38,395 nucleotides of DNA from Gammaproteobacteria bacterium (GCA_029242705.1 JAQWTK010000032.1:1-38395); one strand, 5' to 3'; positions 8,204 to 16,238 are shown, numbered from the stretch's first letter. The notes: generated from the sequence alone by a model not told the origin. Translations and numbers: made by a program.

Positions 8204-9061
8204 GTGAATTCACCTAATCTCATTAGACGCATTACGGACAATCAACAAAAGCTTAGAAAATCTGAAGCCAAAGTTGCAGCTTATGTACTGGCAAATGCAA
8301 ACGATGTCATCAAGATGCGGATAGTTGACCTAGCTTCGAAGTCAGAAGTTAGTGAACCAACTGTAATTCGTTTCTGTAGGGCTCTAGGATATGACGGGTT
8401 CCAATCCTTTAAATTACAGCTTGCACAGCAATTGGGGCTTGGTTCGGTGTACACCCAGTTTGCCGTCGATGATAGTGATACTGTTACCGATTTGCGTAAT
8501 AAAGTATTTGATACAACTATCGGCTCACTATTAAATGTCAGAGATGACATAACCCCCGAAATTTTGGAAAAAGCAATAAATACTATTAGTAATGCTAGAA
8601 GGGTAGAGTTTTACGGTTTTGGCGCGTCAGGCTCAGTTGCAGCCGATGCGCAACATAAGTTTTTCCGCTTACAGCTCTCCACTGCCGCATATACTGATCC
8701 CCACATACAGCACATGTCGGCCATTTCTCTTGGCAAAGAAGATGTAGTCGTTGCTATTTCTCAGTCGGGTGAAACCCAAGCCCTTTTGCAAAGCGTAAAC
8801 CTTGCGAGAGAGGCGGGAGCTAACGTAATTGGGCTTGCACCACAAAATACTTCTCTTTCTAAACTGTGTAATCTTGCAATTTATGTGAATGCAGAGGAAG
8901 ACCTTGAATGGTTTACTCCAGTCTCCTCTAGGATCGCTCATTTATTGGTTATTGACGTCATCGCCACGGGAGTAGCCCGTCATCGCAAACCTCTGTTGAA
9001 GGAGCATTTAAAACGCTTAGAGAAAAGTCAGAGAGCACTGCGAACTCCTCCGCCAGATTGA
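8204..9061 (+). CDS. hexR: HexR-type transcriptional regulator (RpiR/MurR family)
   Basis: Transcription factor controlling central sugar metabolism in Gammaproteobacteria; HexR responds to 2-keto-3-deoxy-6-phosphogluconate. It has 285 residues. The N-terminal RpiR-type helix-turn-helix spans about 37-62 (IVDLASKSEVSEPTVIRFCR, then ALGYDGFQSFKLQLAQ) and the SIS sugar-phosphate domain begins at about 130. SIS marks are VEFYGFGASGSVAADAQHKF (134-153) and SQSGET (186-191), with the HexR-like tail PVSSRIAHLLVIDVIATGVA. The start is the GTG at 8204, preceded by ACAGGTG. Usual HexR targets (zwf, edd, eda, pgl, gap) are not in this window, so it acts in trans. The assignment to HexR rather than another RpiR paralogue is by overall resemblance. 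Confidence 0.82.
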   Translation: MNSPNLIRRITDNQQKLRKSEAKVAAYVLANANDVIKMRIVDLASKSEVSEPTVIRFCRALGYDGFQSFKLQLAQQLGLGSVYTQFAVDDSDTVTDLRNKVFDTTIGSLLNVRDDITPEILEKAINTISNARRVEFYGFGASGSVAADAQHKFFRLQLSTAAYTDPHIQHMSAISLGKEDVVVAISQSGETQALLQSVNLAREAGANVIGLAPQNTSLSKLCNLAIYVNAEEDLEWFTPVSSRIAHLLVIDVIATGVARHRKPLLKEHLKRLEKSQRALRTPPPD

Positions 9062-9413
9062 CCTCTATTTCACCAATTTTCGCCTATCACGTCAGTAAAT
9101 ATGCATGATTAGATAAATTTAGGGTTGTTACTTCCCTCAATATTCTGGTATTAATTGATGAATAGATATCTTATGTTCGGGAACCTGATAGGGAAGCCAG
9201 TTTTCCTCCGCTAAAAGTTATAGAAATCTAGTTCTGGTTATGTGGACGTATATTCAGATTCTAGCAGGTAACCACTGCTCCTAGCGGCCAGCATCGTTGT
9301 AGATTATTATTTACAGCAAACAGGCAGCACTAACGCCTACGCAAGAAATGAATGTTGGCTTAAATTAGTTAAAGCAAAGTGTGTTTGTTTCGAAACTAAA
9401 GACTGGGTAAGAC
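9062..9413. other. Intergenic region between hexR and the cytochrome gene
   Basis: 352 bp without a gene; only ORFs under about 20 codons are present. There is no strong hairpin after hexR. A poor sigma70-like pair (TTGTTA near 9125, TATTAA 18 bp further) and a 10-bp palindrome GTTTCGAAAC (9387-9396), just ahead of the cytochrome start codon, are the only items I can point to. No riboswitch or RNA gene was recognised. The length suggests the regulatory region for the cytochrome/PQQ-dehydrogenase pair. Confidence 0.5.
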
Positions 9414-9788
9414 ATGACAATGATTAAAATGCTTTTTTTATTACTTTGGGTGCCAGTTTTGTTGATTAGTTGTGGTCCGCAAGAAGGAAGCCTGTCTAGG
9501 GCTGATGAGTTTTTAGCTGATCCCGCCGCTGTGGAGCGCGGCCGGCTGATTTTCGTCGGAACTTGTGCGGGATACTGCCACCGACTAACGCCTGAAGTAA
9601 TTGACGCCGTATACCTTTTTGACTGTGAATGGAAACATGGCGGGTCAGATCAACAGATCTTTAACACAGTAACAACCGGTGTACCAAATACAAGAATGAC
9701 AGCCTTCGGAACCAATTTCCCAGAAGGTGAAGATGACTTGTGGAAAGTAATCGCATACTTAAAATCGAATAGGCCACAGTGTTCGTAG
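9414..9788 (+). CDS. Lipoprotein c-type cytochrome with unusual CX3CH haem motif
   Basis: Small monohaem cytochrome c, 124 residues, likely the electron acceptor of the PQQ dehydrogenase encoded next. The N-terminus is a lipoprotein signal (hydrophobic 7-18) with lipobox L17-I18-S19-C20 and Gly21 after it, suggesting export to the outer membrane. The haem site reads C51-A-G-Y-C55-H56, with three rather than two residues between the cysteines; the codons TGT GCG GGA TAC TGC CAC are unambiguous. The likely distal ligand is Met95 in TRMTAFG, and the C-terminal helix (DDLWKVIAYLKS) is typical of cytochrome c. Two further cysteines, C71 and C123, could form a disulfide. The dehydrogenase follows after 103 bp in the same orientation. 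A frameshift is unlikely because both sides of the motif are in one continuous frame. Confidence 0.8.
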   Translation: MTMIKMLFLLLWVPVLLISCGPQEGSLSRADEFLADPAAVERGRLIFVGTCAGYCHRLTPEVIDAVYLFDCEWKHGGSDQQIFNTVTTGVPNTRMTAFGTNFPEGEDDLWKVIAYLKSNRPQCS

Positions 9789-9891
9789 ATTAATTAAATA
9801 ACTTATTCTGGCGCATGTAGGCAAAGAAATAACGAACCTATTCTGCCTTAGATTCAAAACCGATATTTTAACTCTGGAGATTAACGAGAAA

Positions 9892-11733
9892 ATGAAAGCA
9901 ATGAAGAGGTCTATTAAAGGCATAAGCTTATCCGTAATGCTGGCGACATTATTTGTTTTTGGTTGCTCGCCCTCTGAGCAAGAATCAACACCTGAGATTG
10001 CCGATAGCGCTAGCTCGGGCGGCGTACTAGACCCTAACGATGTTGCCGAAGCCCTTGTGGTTTCGACAACCCATTGGATAAATGAAAGCCCGATCGGAGA
10101 CGATCAGGGCCCCGTAACAACAGAGATGCTTACAGCAAAACAAAGTGAGTCTTCCTCAGGAAATTGGCTCCAATATGGCGGAGATTACAGCAACAATAGA
10201 CACAGCCCGATAGAGCAGCTATCAGCTGAAAATATTGATCAATTAAAATTTGAGTGGGGCTTTCCTTCGGGAACGTTGGGCCAATTCGCCGTCTCTCCTC
10301 TAGTTTACGATGGGATAATGTATCTCACTACGTCATATAACCGACTGATAGCTCTCGATGCTAGAACTGGAGAAATGTATTGGCGATACGATCATCAGCA
10401 ACCCGCAGACCTTAGGCTATGCTGCGGACCTGCAAATCGTGGCGCATCTATTCATGGCGACAAAATTTTTATGGCAACGTTAGATTCGAGAATATTAGCT
10501 TTCGATAGATTCAGTGGCGCCCAATTATGGGACTCTGAAATTATTGAATATTATCGAGGTTTCAGTGCTACTTCTGCGCCGCTTATAGTTAAGGACCTAG
10601 CAATTATCGGGGTCGGTGGCGGTGAGTTTGGCGTTCGCGGCTTCTTCGATGCCTATAACATAAACACTGGTGAGCGAGTTTGGAGGCATTACACCGTCCC
10701 TGCGGAAGGAGAGCCTGGCTACGAAACATGGTCTGGGAACTCTTATGAAACCGGAGGGGCTCCTGCTTGGACGATTGGGACCTATGACCCGGAACTAGAT
10801 CTAGTGTACTGGACCACAGGTAACCCCGCACCAGATTGGAATGGAGACGCTCGCTTAGGAGACAACCTTTTTTCAGACAGTGTCCTTGCAATTGATCCCA
10901 ACACGGGTGAAAGAGTTTGGTATTACCAATTTACCCCACATGACGTGTGGGACTACGACGGTAATTCGCATTTATTCCAGGCAGATGTCGTAGATAACGG
11001 AGAAACGATTAAGGCGCTAGTTCAAGCAAACCGAAATGGTTTCTTTTACGCAATAGACCGCTCTAATGGCGAGTTCATTCGGGCAACTAGTTACATGGAG
11101 CAACTAAACTGGGCTGACTCTATGGAACCAAATGGCAGGCCTGTAATTAATCCCGCGGCAATGCCAAGTGAAGAGCCCACAATGCGAGTATGCCCTGGGG
11201 CACTAGGGGGAATGAACGGATCCGTAGCAGGGTCTTTAAACCCACAACTTGGTTTGGCTTTTATACCAGTAATTGAAAGCTGTCAGTTAATGCAAAAAGG
11301 GATCAGTATGTTTGTTGAGGGCAACCTGTTTACTGGAGGCCTACCTATTGCTGTCGACGCAGCGCCGGATGAAGAAGGAGAGTTGCCTGCCTATGGCCAT
11401 ATATCGGCTGTCGACTATAACACTGGCGACATAGCCTGGAGATACTATGACCCGCAACCAATGATGGCAGGAACCCTTAGTACTGCCGGTGGGCTGGTTT
11501 TTACGGGCAGTCAAACCGGCCATGCCCTTGGTTTAAATGCTGAGACAGGCGACGTAGTCTGGCGAAAACGACTCGGCGGCGGTGTTCGTAGCCAGCCTAT
11601 AGCCTATGAGCTGGATGGCGATGCATATGTCGCTATTGCCTCTGGTAATTTCCAAGGAATTGCCGCCTTCGCGGGAGGAGACATTTCCATCCCTGAGGGT
11701 GGTCAGTTATATGTTTTCAAAATAGATAACTAG
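9892..11733 (+). CDS. PQQ-dependent alcohol dehydrogenase (methanol/ethanol family), lipoprotein, predicted lanthanide type
   Basis: Periplasmic quinoprotein that oxidises an alcohol and passes electrons to cytochrome c. It has 613 residues: a lipoprotein signal ending V22-F23-G24-C25, a ~65-residue Ser/Glu-rich linker, then an eight-bladed propeller starting NWLQYGGDYSNNRHSPIEQL (91-110). Expected active-site residues are all present: vicinal Cys177-Cys178 (LRLCCGPANRG), metal ligands Glu245 (GGEFGVRG) and Asn311 (TTGNPAPDWNGD), Trp293 under PQQ, and catalytic Asp354 in PHDVWDYDG. Asp356, two residues on, is the extra ligand found in lanthanide enzymes (XoxF, ExaF/PedH) and is Ala in calcium MxaF. 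Tryptophan-docking repeats (GERVWRHY, GERVWYYQF, GDIAWRYYDP, GDVVWRKR) recur through the chain. There is no fused haem domain, consistent with the separate cytochrome gene upstream. No PQQ synthesis genes lie in the window. The substrate cannot be read from sequence. Confidence 0.92.
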   Translation: MKAMKRSIKGISLSVMLATLFVFGCSPSEQESTPEIADSASSGGVLDPNDVAEALVVSTTHWINESPIGDDQGPVTTEMLTAKQSESSSGNWLQYGGDYSNNRHSPIEQLSAENIDQLKFEWGFPSGTLGQFAVSPLVYDGIMYLTTSYNRLIALDARTGEMYWRYDHQQPADLRLCCGPANRGASIHGDKIFMATLDSRILAFDRFSGAQLWDSEIIEYYRGFSATSAPLIVKDLAIIGVGGGEFGVRGFFDAYNINTGERVWRHYTVPAEGEPGYETWSGNSYETGGAPAWTIGTYDPELDLVYWTTGNPAPDWNGDARLGDNLFSDSVLAIDPNTGERVWYYQFTPHDVWDYDGNSHLFQADVVDNGETIKALVQANRNGFFYAIDRSNGEFIRATSYMEQLNWADSMEPNGRPVINPAAMPSEEPTMRVCPGALGGMNGSVAGSLNPQLGLAFIPVIESCQLMQKGISMFVEGNLFTGGLPIAVDAAPDEEGELPAYGHISAVDYNTGDIAWRYYDPQPMMAGTLSTAGGLVFTGSQTGHALGLNAETGDVVWRKRLGGGVRSQPIAYELDGDAYVAIASGNFQGIAAFAGGDISIPEGGQLYVFKIDN

Positions 11734-11741
11734 AAAGTATG

Positions 11742-11784
11742 CTCTAAAAACAGAGGCAGTAACCCACTGCCTCTGTTTTTAGAG
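11742..11784. terminator. Strong bidirectional rho-independent terminator
   Basis: A perfect 19-bp inverted repeat (11742-11760 and 11766-11784) with loop AACCC. The GC-rich core ACAGAGGCAGT / ACTGCCTCTGT is flanked by A5 on one side and T5 on the other, so the stem works as a terminator in both directions. It lies between the convergent ends of the PQQ dehydrogenase gene and the SDR gene. Confidence 0.93.
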
Positions 11785-11823
11785 TTACAAACTGTTTTAC
11801 GGCAGTACTTAATACTTTGAAAG

Positions 11824-12648
11824 CTAGCCCGCTACTCTTTTAAACATTCCGCCTGTCATCGCAAGAACTCGTTGACGCGACATAAATTTAGTTAGCATAT
11901 GTAAAAATCGGTTTCTACCACCGCACAAAATGTATTGTTTGTTTTTCTCAAAAGCTTCTAAACATTCAATGGCAACTTCTAGAGAGGTTTGCATACCTGT
12001 GCCAGCTGCAGAGCCTTCTCTCTCTTGGTATCTTTTGGTAAGCAATTCCGACTTTTCCGTAGCAATACTTGCAAATTCTGACTCCGTACCTCCTGGCAAA
12101 AGAGCCATGACCTTTATTCCTTTATCTTGATACTCGTAACGAATTGCCTCTGAAAACATTAAAACGTATGCTTTTGACGATGAATAGACACTTGCGTATG
12201 GAATTGGCGATAGAGATGCCATCGATCCAACATTAATGATGCCTCCCTCTCCTTTTACTACCATATCCGGAATGTATAGGTGACAGAGATCGGTAAGGGT
12301 AGTAACATTAAGTTGCAACATTTTGAAATAATCATCCCTCTCATGGCTTGTCAGTTCTCCCCAACGCCCATAACCAGCATTATTGATAAGAATATCAATG
12401 TTTAGTCCTGCGGATTTAATTTGATCGTATAGCTTTACCCCCGATTCAGGCAGAGATAAATCTTCAATAAAAATGTAAGCCTTCCCTCCAGCATCTTTAA
12501 TTTTTTGAGCCAGAGCCTCTAGTCTGTCTCTCCTTCTTGCAGTAATTATTACTTCTGACCCTCTTTTAGCCAATTCCTCAGACAACGCATATCCTATGCC
12601 TGTAGAGGCTCCAGTAACTAAAACTTTTTTCCCTTCGTATATCGACAA
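11824..12648 (-). CDS. Short-chain dehydrogenase/reductase (classical SDR)
   Basis: NAD(P)-dependent oxidoreductase of the classical SDR superfamily, 274 residues. The Rossmann nucleotide motif is T12-G-A-S-T-G-I-G19, NNAG is at 89-92, and the catalytic triad is Ser142 (NVGSMAS), Tyr155 and Lys159 (YASVYSSSK). The arginines after strand 2 (ITARRRDRLE) favour NADP(H). The last 30 residues are basic and somewhat hydrophobic, as in SDRs that associate with membranes. The substrate is not predictable. The start is a TTG at 12648, well supported by AAAGGAG 7-8 bases upstream. It is last in a minus-strand series glmU-glmS-DUF1272-SDR and ends against the strong bidirectional terminator. Confidence 0.9.
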   Translation of the reverse strand: MSIYEGKKVLVTGASTGIGYALSEELAKRGSEVIITARRRDRLEALAQKIKDAGGKAYIFIEDLSLPESGVKLYDQIKSAGLNIDILINNAGYGRWGELTSHERDDYFKMLQLNVTTLTDLCHLYIPDMVVKGEGGIINVGSMASLSPIPYASVYSSSKAYVLMFSEAIRYEYQDKGIKVMALLPGGTESEFASIATEKSELLTKRYQEREGSAAGTGMQTSLEVAIECLEAFEKNKQYILCGGRNRFLHMLTKFMSRQRVLAMTGGMFKRVAG

Positions 12649-12715
12649 ATTTTTCTCCTTTAAACTGCCGGAAAGTGCTCCGTAGTTACGATATTTTCAA
12701 CAACAGTGAATAATA

Positions 12716-12886
12716 CTAATTTCTTTTAGGTCTTTCTTTTAGTTCTCTCCCACAATTTTTACATACGTGATTATGACCTTCTGCACATGATTGGCAATAC
12801 GTGCACTCAAAAGAACAAATATATGCCAAAGAATCGTTTAATAACTTGACAGCACAAACCAAACATTCTTCTTTCATTTCAAGCAT
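12716..12886 (-). CDS. DUF1272 small zinc-ribbon-like protein
   Basis: A 56-residue cysteine-rich protein: MLEMKEECLVCAVKLLNDSL then AYICSFECTYCQSCAEGHNH and VCKNCGRELKERPKRN. This is the DUF1272 pattern (short acidic start, C-x2-C, a central ICSFECTYCxxC block, C-x2-C-G near the end). Eight cysteines arranged as CxxC-type pairs plus His40 suggest two structural zinc sites. Function is unknown in the family. The start is the ATG at 12886, preceded by GAAAGGTAG about 6 bases upstream; an ATG at codon 4 is the alternative. It lies 29 bp downstream of glmS and 67 bp upstream of the SDR gene in the same direction. Easily missed by gene callers because of its length. Confidence 0.85.
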   Translation of the reverse strand: MLEMKEECLVCAVKLLNDSLAYICSFECTYCQSCAEGHNHVCKNCGRELKERPKRN

Positions 12887-12915
12887 GTTCTACCTTTCTA
12901 ATTCACTGTTGTGAA

Positions 12916-14751
12916 CTATTCCACTGTGACTGATTTAGCGAGATTTCTCGGATGATCTACATCAGTGCCCTTCATTATCGCCACGTGGTAAGACAGCAGC
13001 TGCAAGGGAACCGTAAAGATAATGGGGCCCAAGATCTCCGGACAATTTGGTACGTTTATGACTTTGCAGCGCTTGTCACTTTGAAACCTAATGCTTTCAT
13101 CTGCAAAAACATAAAGCTTTCCACCTCTAGCACTTACTTCAGATAAGTTTGCTCGAAGTTTACTAAGTAGGTCGTTGTTTGGAGCAACCGCTATTACGGG
13201 CATTTTACTATCTACTAAAGCTAAGGGACCGTGTTTCAATTCACCTGCAGGATAAGCCTCCGCGTGGATATAAGAAATTTCCTTTAACTTTAACGCGCCC
13301 TCTTTTGCTACTGGGTATTGAATACCCCTGCCTAAAAACAGACTGTGGTTCTTCCCCGCAAACTGTTTTGAAACTTTCTTAATTTCTTTGCCTAATTTCA
13401 ACGTCTGGTCAATTAACTGTGGCAGTCGAGTTATTTCTTTAACTAATTTTGATTCTTGCGCTGGCTTAAGATCATTTCTTCTAGCAAGCACTATAGAAAG
13501 AATTAATAATAAAGCTAATTGAGTTGTAAATGCCTTTGTCGAAGCGACTCCAATTTCCTGGCCTGCCATTGTAAGAATACAAAAATCTGACTCTCGGACA
13601 AGAGAGCTAGTTGCCACATTACAAATAGCAAGGCTTGCTACATAGTTTTGTTTTTTAGCGTAACGCAACGCAGCCAAGGTATCGGCGGTTTCGCCAGATT
13701 GAGATATAGTTACGAGCAAGGTTCCCGGCTGAACGATGATATCTCTGTATCTGTAATCGCTGGCTATATCCACCTGACAAGTTATTTTAGCAATTGTTTC
13801 TAACCAGTATTTAGCAATTAGCCCAGCATGATAACTAGTACCACATGCAACTATTTGTACACTTTTAACCTGATCAAAAATTTTGTTTGCATGTACACCG
13901 AATGCCTCCTCTAAAACCCTATTTTTGCTAATCCGCCCATCAAGAGTATCTTTTATTGTAGATGCCTGTTCGTAAATCTCCTTAAGCATGAAATGTTTAT
14001 ATCCATCCTTTCCAGCTTCGTTCATAGTCGCTTTTAAGGTCGTAACATGTCGCAAAACTTTCTTAGATCCATGCCAAATTTCAATATCATTTAGGGTAAT
14101 TCTAGCTATATCTCCTTCGTCCAGGTAAATAAACTGATCAGTAACGTGGCCCAATGCAAGCGGATCTGAAGCAATAAAATTTTCCCCAATGCCAATGCCG
14201 ATGACCAAGGGCGAACCACTTCGCGCAACAATAATTTCATCTGGCTGTGATTTATCAATCACGCAAATACCATAGGCACCGTTTAACCTTTTTACAGCAC
14301 GTGTTACGGCGTTAAGTAACGAGATCTTTCCTTCTTTCCTTTCCTTGTGTATTAGGTGGGCAATAGTCTCGCTATCTGTTTCCGTTTTTATTTTATAGCC
14401 ATCTTTAATTAAGTTTTCCTGAAGGTATTCATAGTTCTCAATAATTCCATTGTGCACGATTGCAACTTCGCTCGAGGAGCAGTGTGGATGAGCATTTTTT
14501 ATAGTAGGCTTGCCATGGGTAGCCCAACGAGTGTGTGCTATGCCCAAATTACCTCGGATCTTTGATTTAGCAGCAGATTCAACAAGTTTTTTAACCTTGC
14601 CTACGGTCCTAAGGTGGTTAAGTTTTCCACCATTAGCGGCAAGGAGGGCAATTCCTGCCGAATCATAGCCTCGATACTCTAGTCTCCTCAGCCCCTCTAG
14701 TAGAATCTTTGATACGTTTCTTTCAGCTATTGCCCCAACTATTCCGCACAT
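12916..14751 (-). CDS. glmS: Glutamine--fructose-6-phosphate aminotransferase (isomerizing)
   Basis: Makes glucosamine-6-phosphate from fructose-6-phosphate and glutamine, the first committed step to UDP-GlcNAc for peptidoglycan and lipopolysaccharide. It has 611 residues from the ATG at 14751, which puts the catalytic nucleophile at Cys2 (MCGIVGAIAER); the frame is open further upstream, into the end of glmU, but an N-terminal extension would block the active site. The class II amidotransferase domain (HTRWATHGKPTIKNAHPH, then VAIVHNGIIENYEYL) is followed by two SIS domains (ACGTSYHAGL, SQSGETADT, SKAFTTQL-like GVASTKAFTTQL, GRGIQYPVAKEGALKLKEIS) and the C-terminal DHPRNLAKSVTVE that closes the active site. 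It lies 5 bp downstream of glmU and is surely co-transcribed. No GlmS riboswitch or GlmZ-like element is evident. Confidence 0.97.
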   Translation of the reverse strand: MCGIVGAIAERNVSKILLEGLRRLEYRGYDSAGIALLAANGGKLNHLRTVGKVKKLVESAAKSKIRGNLGIAHTRWATHGKPTIKNAHPHCSSSEVAIVHNGIIENYEYLQENLIKDGYKIKTETDSETIAHLIHKERKEGKISLLNAVTRAVKRLNGAYGICVIDKSQPDEIIVARSGSPLVIGIGIGENFIASDPLALGHVTDQFIYLDEGDIARITLNDIEIWHGSKKVLRHVTTLKATMNEAGKDGYKHFMLKEIYEQASTIKDTLDGRISKNRVLEEAFGVHANKIFDQVKSVQIVACGTSYHAGLIAKYWLETIAKITCQVDIASDYRYRDIIVQPGTLLVTISQSGETADTLAALRYAKKQNYVASLAICNVATSSLVRESDFCILTMAGQEIGVASTKAFTTQLALLLILSIVLARRNDLKPAQESKLVKEITRLPQLIDQTLKLGKEIKKVSKQFAGKNHSLFLGRGIQYPVAKEGALKLKEISYIHAEAYPAGELKHGPLALVDSKMPVIAVAPNNDLLSKLRANLSEVSARGGKLYVFADESIRFQSDKRCKVINVPNCPEILGPIIFTVPLQLLSYHVAIMKGTDVDHPRNLAKSVTVE

Positions 14752-14756
14752 ATTGA

Positions 14757-16142
14757 TTATTCGCCGGTTTTCTTGACGGGCCGCTTCCACCCACTGACAT
14801 TCCTTTGCTTGGCACGGCCGACAGCTAAATTCTCCTCTGGGACATCTACATTAACAGTAGAACCAGCCGCGACAAATGCATTATCTGAGAGCTTTATCGG
14901 TGCAACAAGAACACTATTCGACCCAATGAAAACATTATCGCCCAGAATCGTTTTATGTTTGTCCGCACCATCGTAGTTACAAAATATTGTACCTGCTCCA
15001 ATATTACAATTATCACCAATTTCTGCATCACCGATATAAGCCAAATGATTTGCTTTGGTGCCTTCGCCTAAAGTCGATTTTTTTATTTCTACAAAATTTC
15101 CAACTTTAGCTTTATTTTTTATTATAGTGCCAGGTCTTACTCTTGCGTAAGGCCCAATATTTGTTTCTCTTCCTATTTTTGAGTCTTCGATGATAGAACC
15201 GGCTAATATATTTGAGCCTTCAGCTATAGTGCTATTTTTTATAATAACATTAGGAGCAATTGTCACATTATCACCAAGATTAACAGCACCTTCGAAAATG
15301 ACATTCACATCGATTATCACATCTTTTCCACAGTTTAGCGTGCCTCTAACATCAACCCTGCCCGGATCACTCATGGTGACACCCTGTTCAAGTAGTTTGT
15401 TATTATTTTTCATCTGATAATGCCGCTCCATTAGTGCTAGCTGTGCTTTATCATTAACACCTTGCACTTCTAGTGTATCTGCGGTGGTTACTGTATTAAC
15501 TTCATAGCCATCGGCAACTGCTAGCCCGACTACGTCGGTCAGATAATATTCCGATTGTTTATTCGTGTTTTTTACTCGGTCTAGCCAAGATTTTAACCGC
15601 ACTGCTGGTATGGCCATGATGCCACTATTTACTTCAGTAATCTCCCTTTGTGCTTTATCTGCATCTCTTTCTTCAATAATGCCTGTGACCTGGCCAGACT
15701 CATTTCTTAGTATCCGGCCTAAGCCCTTGTTATTATTCGTAGTTAAGGTTATTAGCGAGATATTTTTGTCGTTGGCTCCGCTTAACAACTTTCTTAGTGT
15801 ATCTGGCTGTATTAAGGGAACGTCGCCATAAAGTATAAGAACTTGATTGTCCTTTACGTCAGCGTCAATCGCTGAAGACGCCTGTTGCACGGCATGCGCA
15901 GTCCCCAACTGCTCTTCTTGCAAAGCCCAGAATATTTCTTGTCCAGACTGGGTTTTTTCAAAAAAGCTATAAATTTCATCAGAACCGTAGCCTATAACAA
16001 CATGAACCTTGCTCGGACCAAGAGCTAAAACGCTATCTAAAACGTGCTCCACCATTGGTTTGCCGGCAATCGTATGCAGCACTTTTGGTTTATTTGAAGA
16101 CATTCTGGTGCCTTTACCTGCTGCCAGAATAATAACTTCCAT
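14757..16142 (-). CDS. glmU: Bifunctional UDP-GlcNAc pyrophosphorylase / glucosamine-1-phosphate acetyltransferase
   Basis: Catalyses the last two steps to UDP-GlcNAc: acetylation of glucosamine-1-phosphate and uridylyl transfer. It has 461 residues. The N-terminal uridylyltransferase domain shows LAAGKGTRMSSNKPKVLHTI (6-25), YGDVPLI and EVNSGIMA. The C-terminal acetyltransferase domain is a left-handed beta helix of hexapeptide repeats (IGPYARVRPGTIIKNKAKVG, NFVEIKKSTLGEGTKANHLA, YIGDAEIGDNCNIGAGTIFC, NYDGADKHKTILGDNVFIGS). The ATG at 16142 has an excellent ribosome site, AAGGAAAGG, upstream. It begins just beyond the terminator of the atp operon, so it needs its own promoter in the short interval 16143-16187 or relies on read-through. 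glmS follows after 5 bp. Confidence 0.97.
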   Translation of the reverse strand: MEVIILAAGKGTRMSSNKPKVLHTIAGKPMVEHVLDSVLALGPSKVHVVIGYGSDEIYSFFEKTQSGQEIFWALQEEQLGTAHAVQQASSAIDADVKDNQVLILYGDVPLIQPDTLRKLLSGANDKNISLITLTTNNNKGLGRILRNESGQVTGIIEERDADKAQREITEVNSGIMAIPAVRLKSWLDRVKNTNKQSEYYLTDVVGLAVADGYEVNTVTTADTLEVQGVNDKAQLALMERHYQMKNNNKLLEQGVTMSDPGRVDVRGTLNCGKDVIIDVNVIFEGAVNLGDNVTIAPNVIIKNSTIAEGSNILAGSIIEDSKIGRETNIGPYARVRPGTIIKNKAKVGNFVEIKKSTLGEGTKANHLAYIGDAEIGDNCNIGAGTIFCNYDGADKHKTILGDNVFIGSNSVLVAPIKLSDNAFVAAGSTVNVDVPEENLAVGRAKQRNVSGWKRPVKKTGE

Positions 16143-16187
16143 AACCTTTCCTTAGCCACTGTTAGGATAATGTTGGAAAAGAGTACC

Positions 16188-16217
16188 AAAAAAAAAGGTA
16201 GCAAGTGCTACCTTTTT
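16188..16217 (-). terminator. Rho-independent terminator of the atp operon
   Basis: Hairpin GGTAGCA / AG / TGCTACC (16197-16212) flanked by nine A on the left and T5 on the right. On the minus strand, as read from atpC, this is a stem followed by nine U, a textbook intrinsic terminator 22 bp after the atpC stop. It can also work for plus-strand transcription, though none is expected here. Confidence 0.92.
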
Positions 16218-16238
16218 CTATCTAACAATTATTAATTT

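Noticed and set aside
12981-12988. CCACGTGG in glmS as a third parS
   Set aside because: Only the 8-bp centre matches; the flanks (CG before, TA after) do not form the GTTNCACGTGNAAC palindrome.
14298-14303. CACGTG in glmS as a parS
   Set aside because: Surrounding bases do not match; isolated hexamer.
14752-14790. Longer glmS start 13 codons upstream
   Set aside because: It would bury the catalytic Cys2, which must be N-terminal after Met removal, and would overlap glmU.
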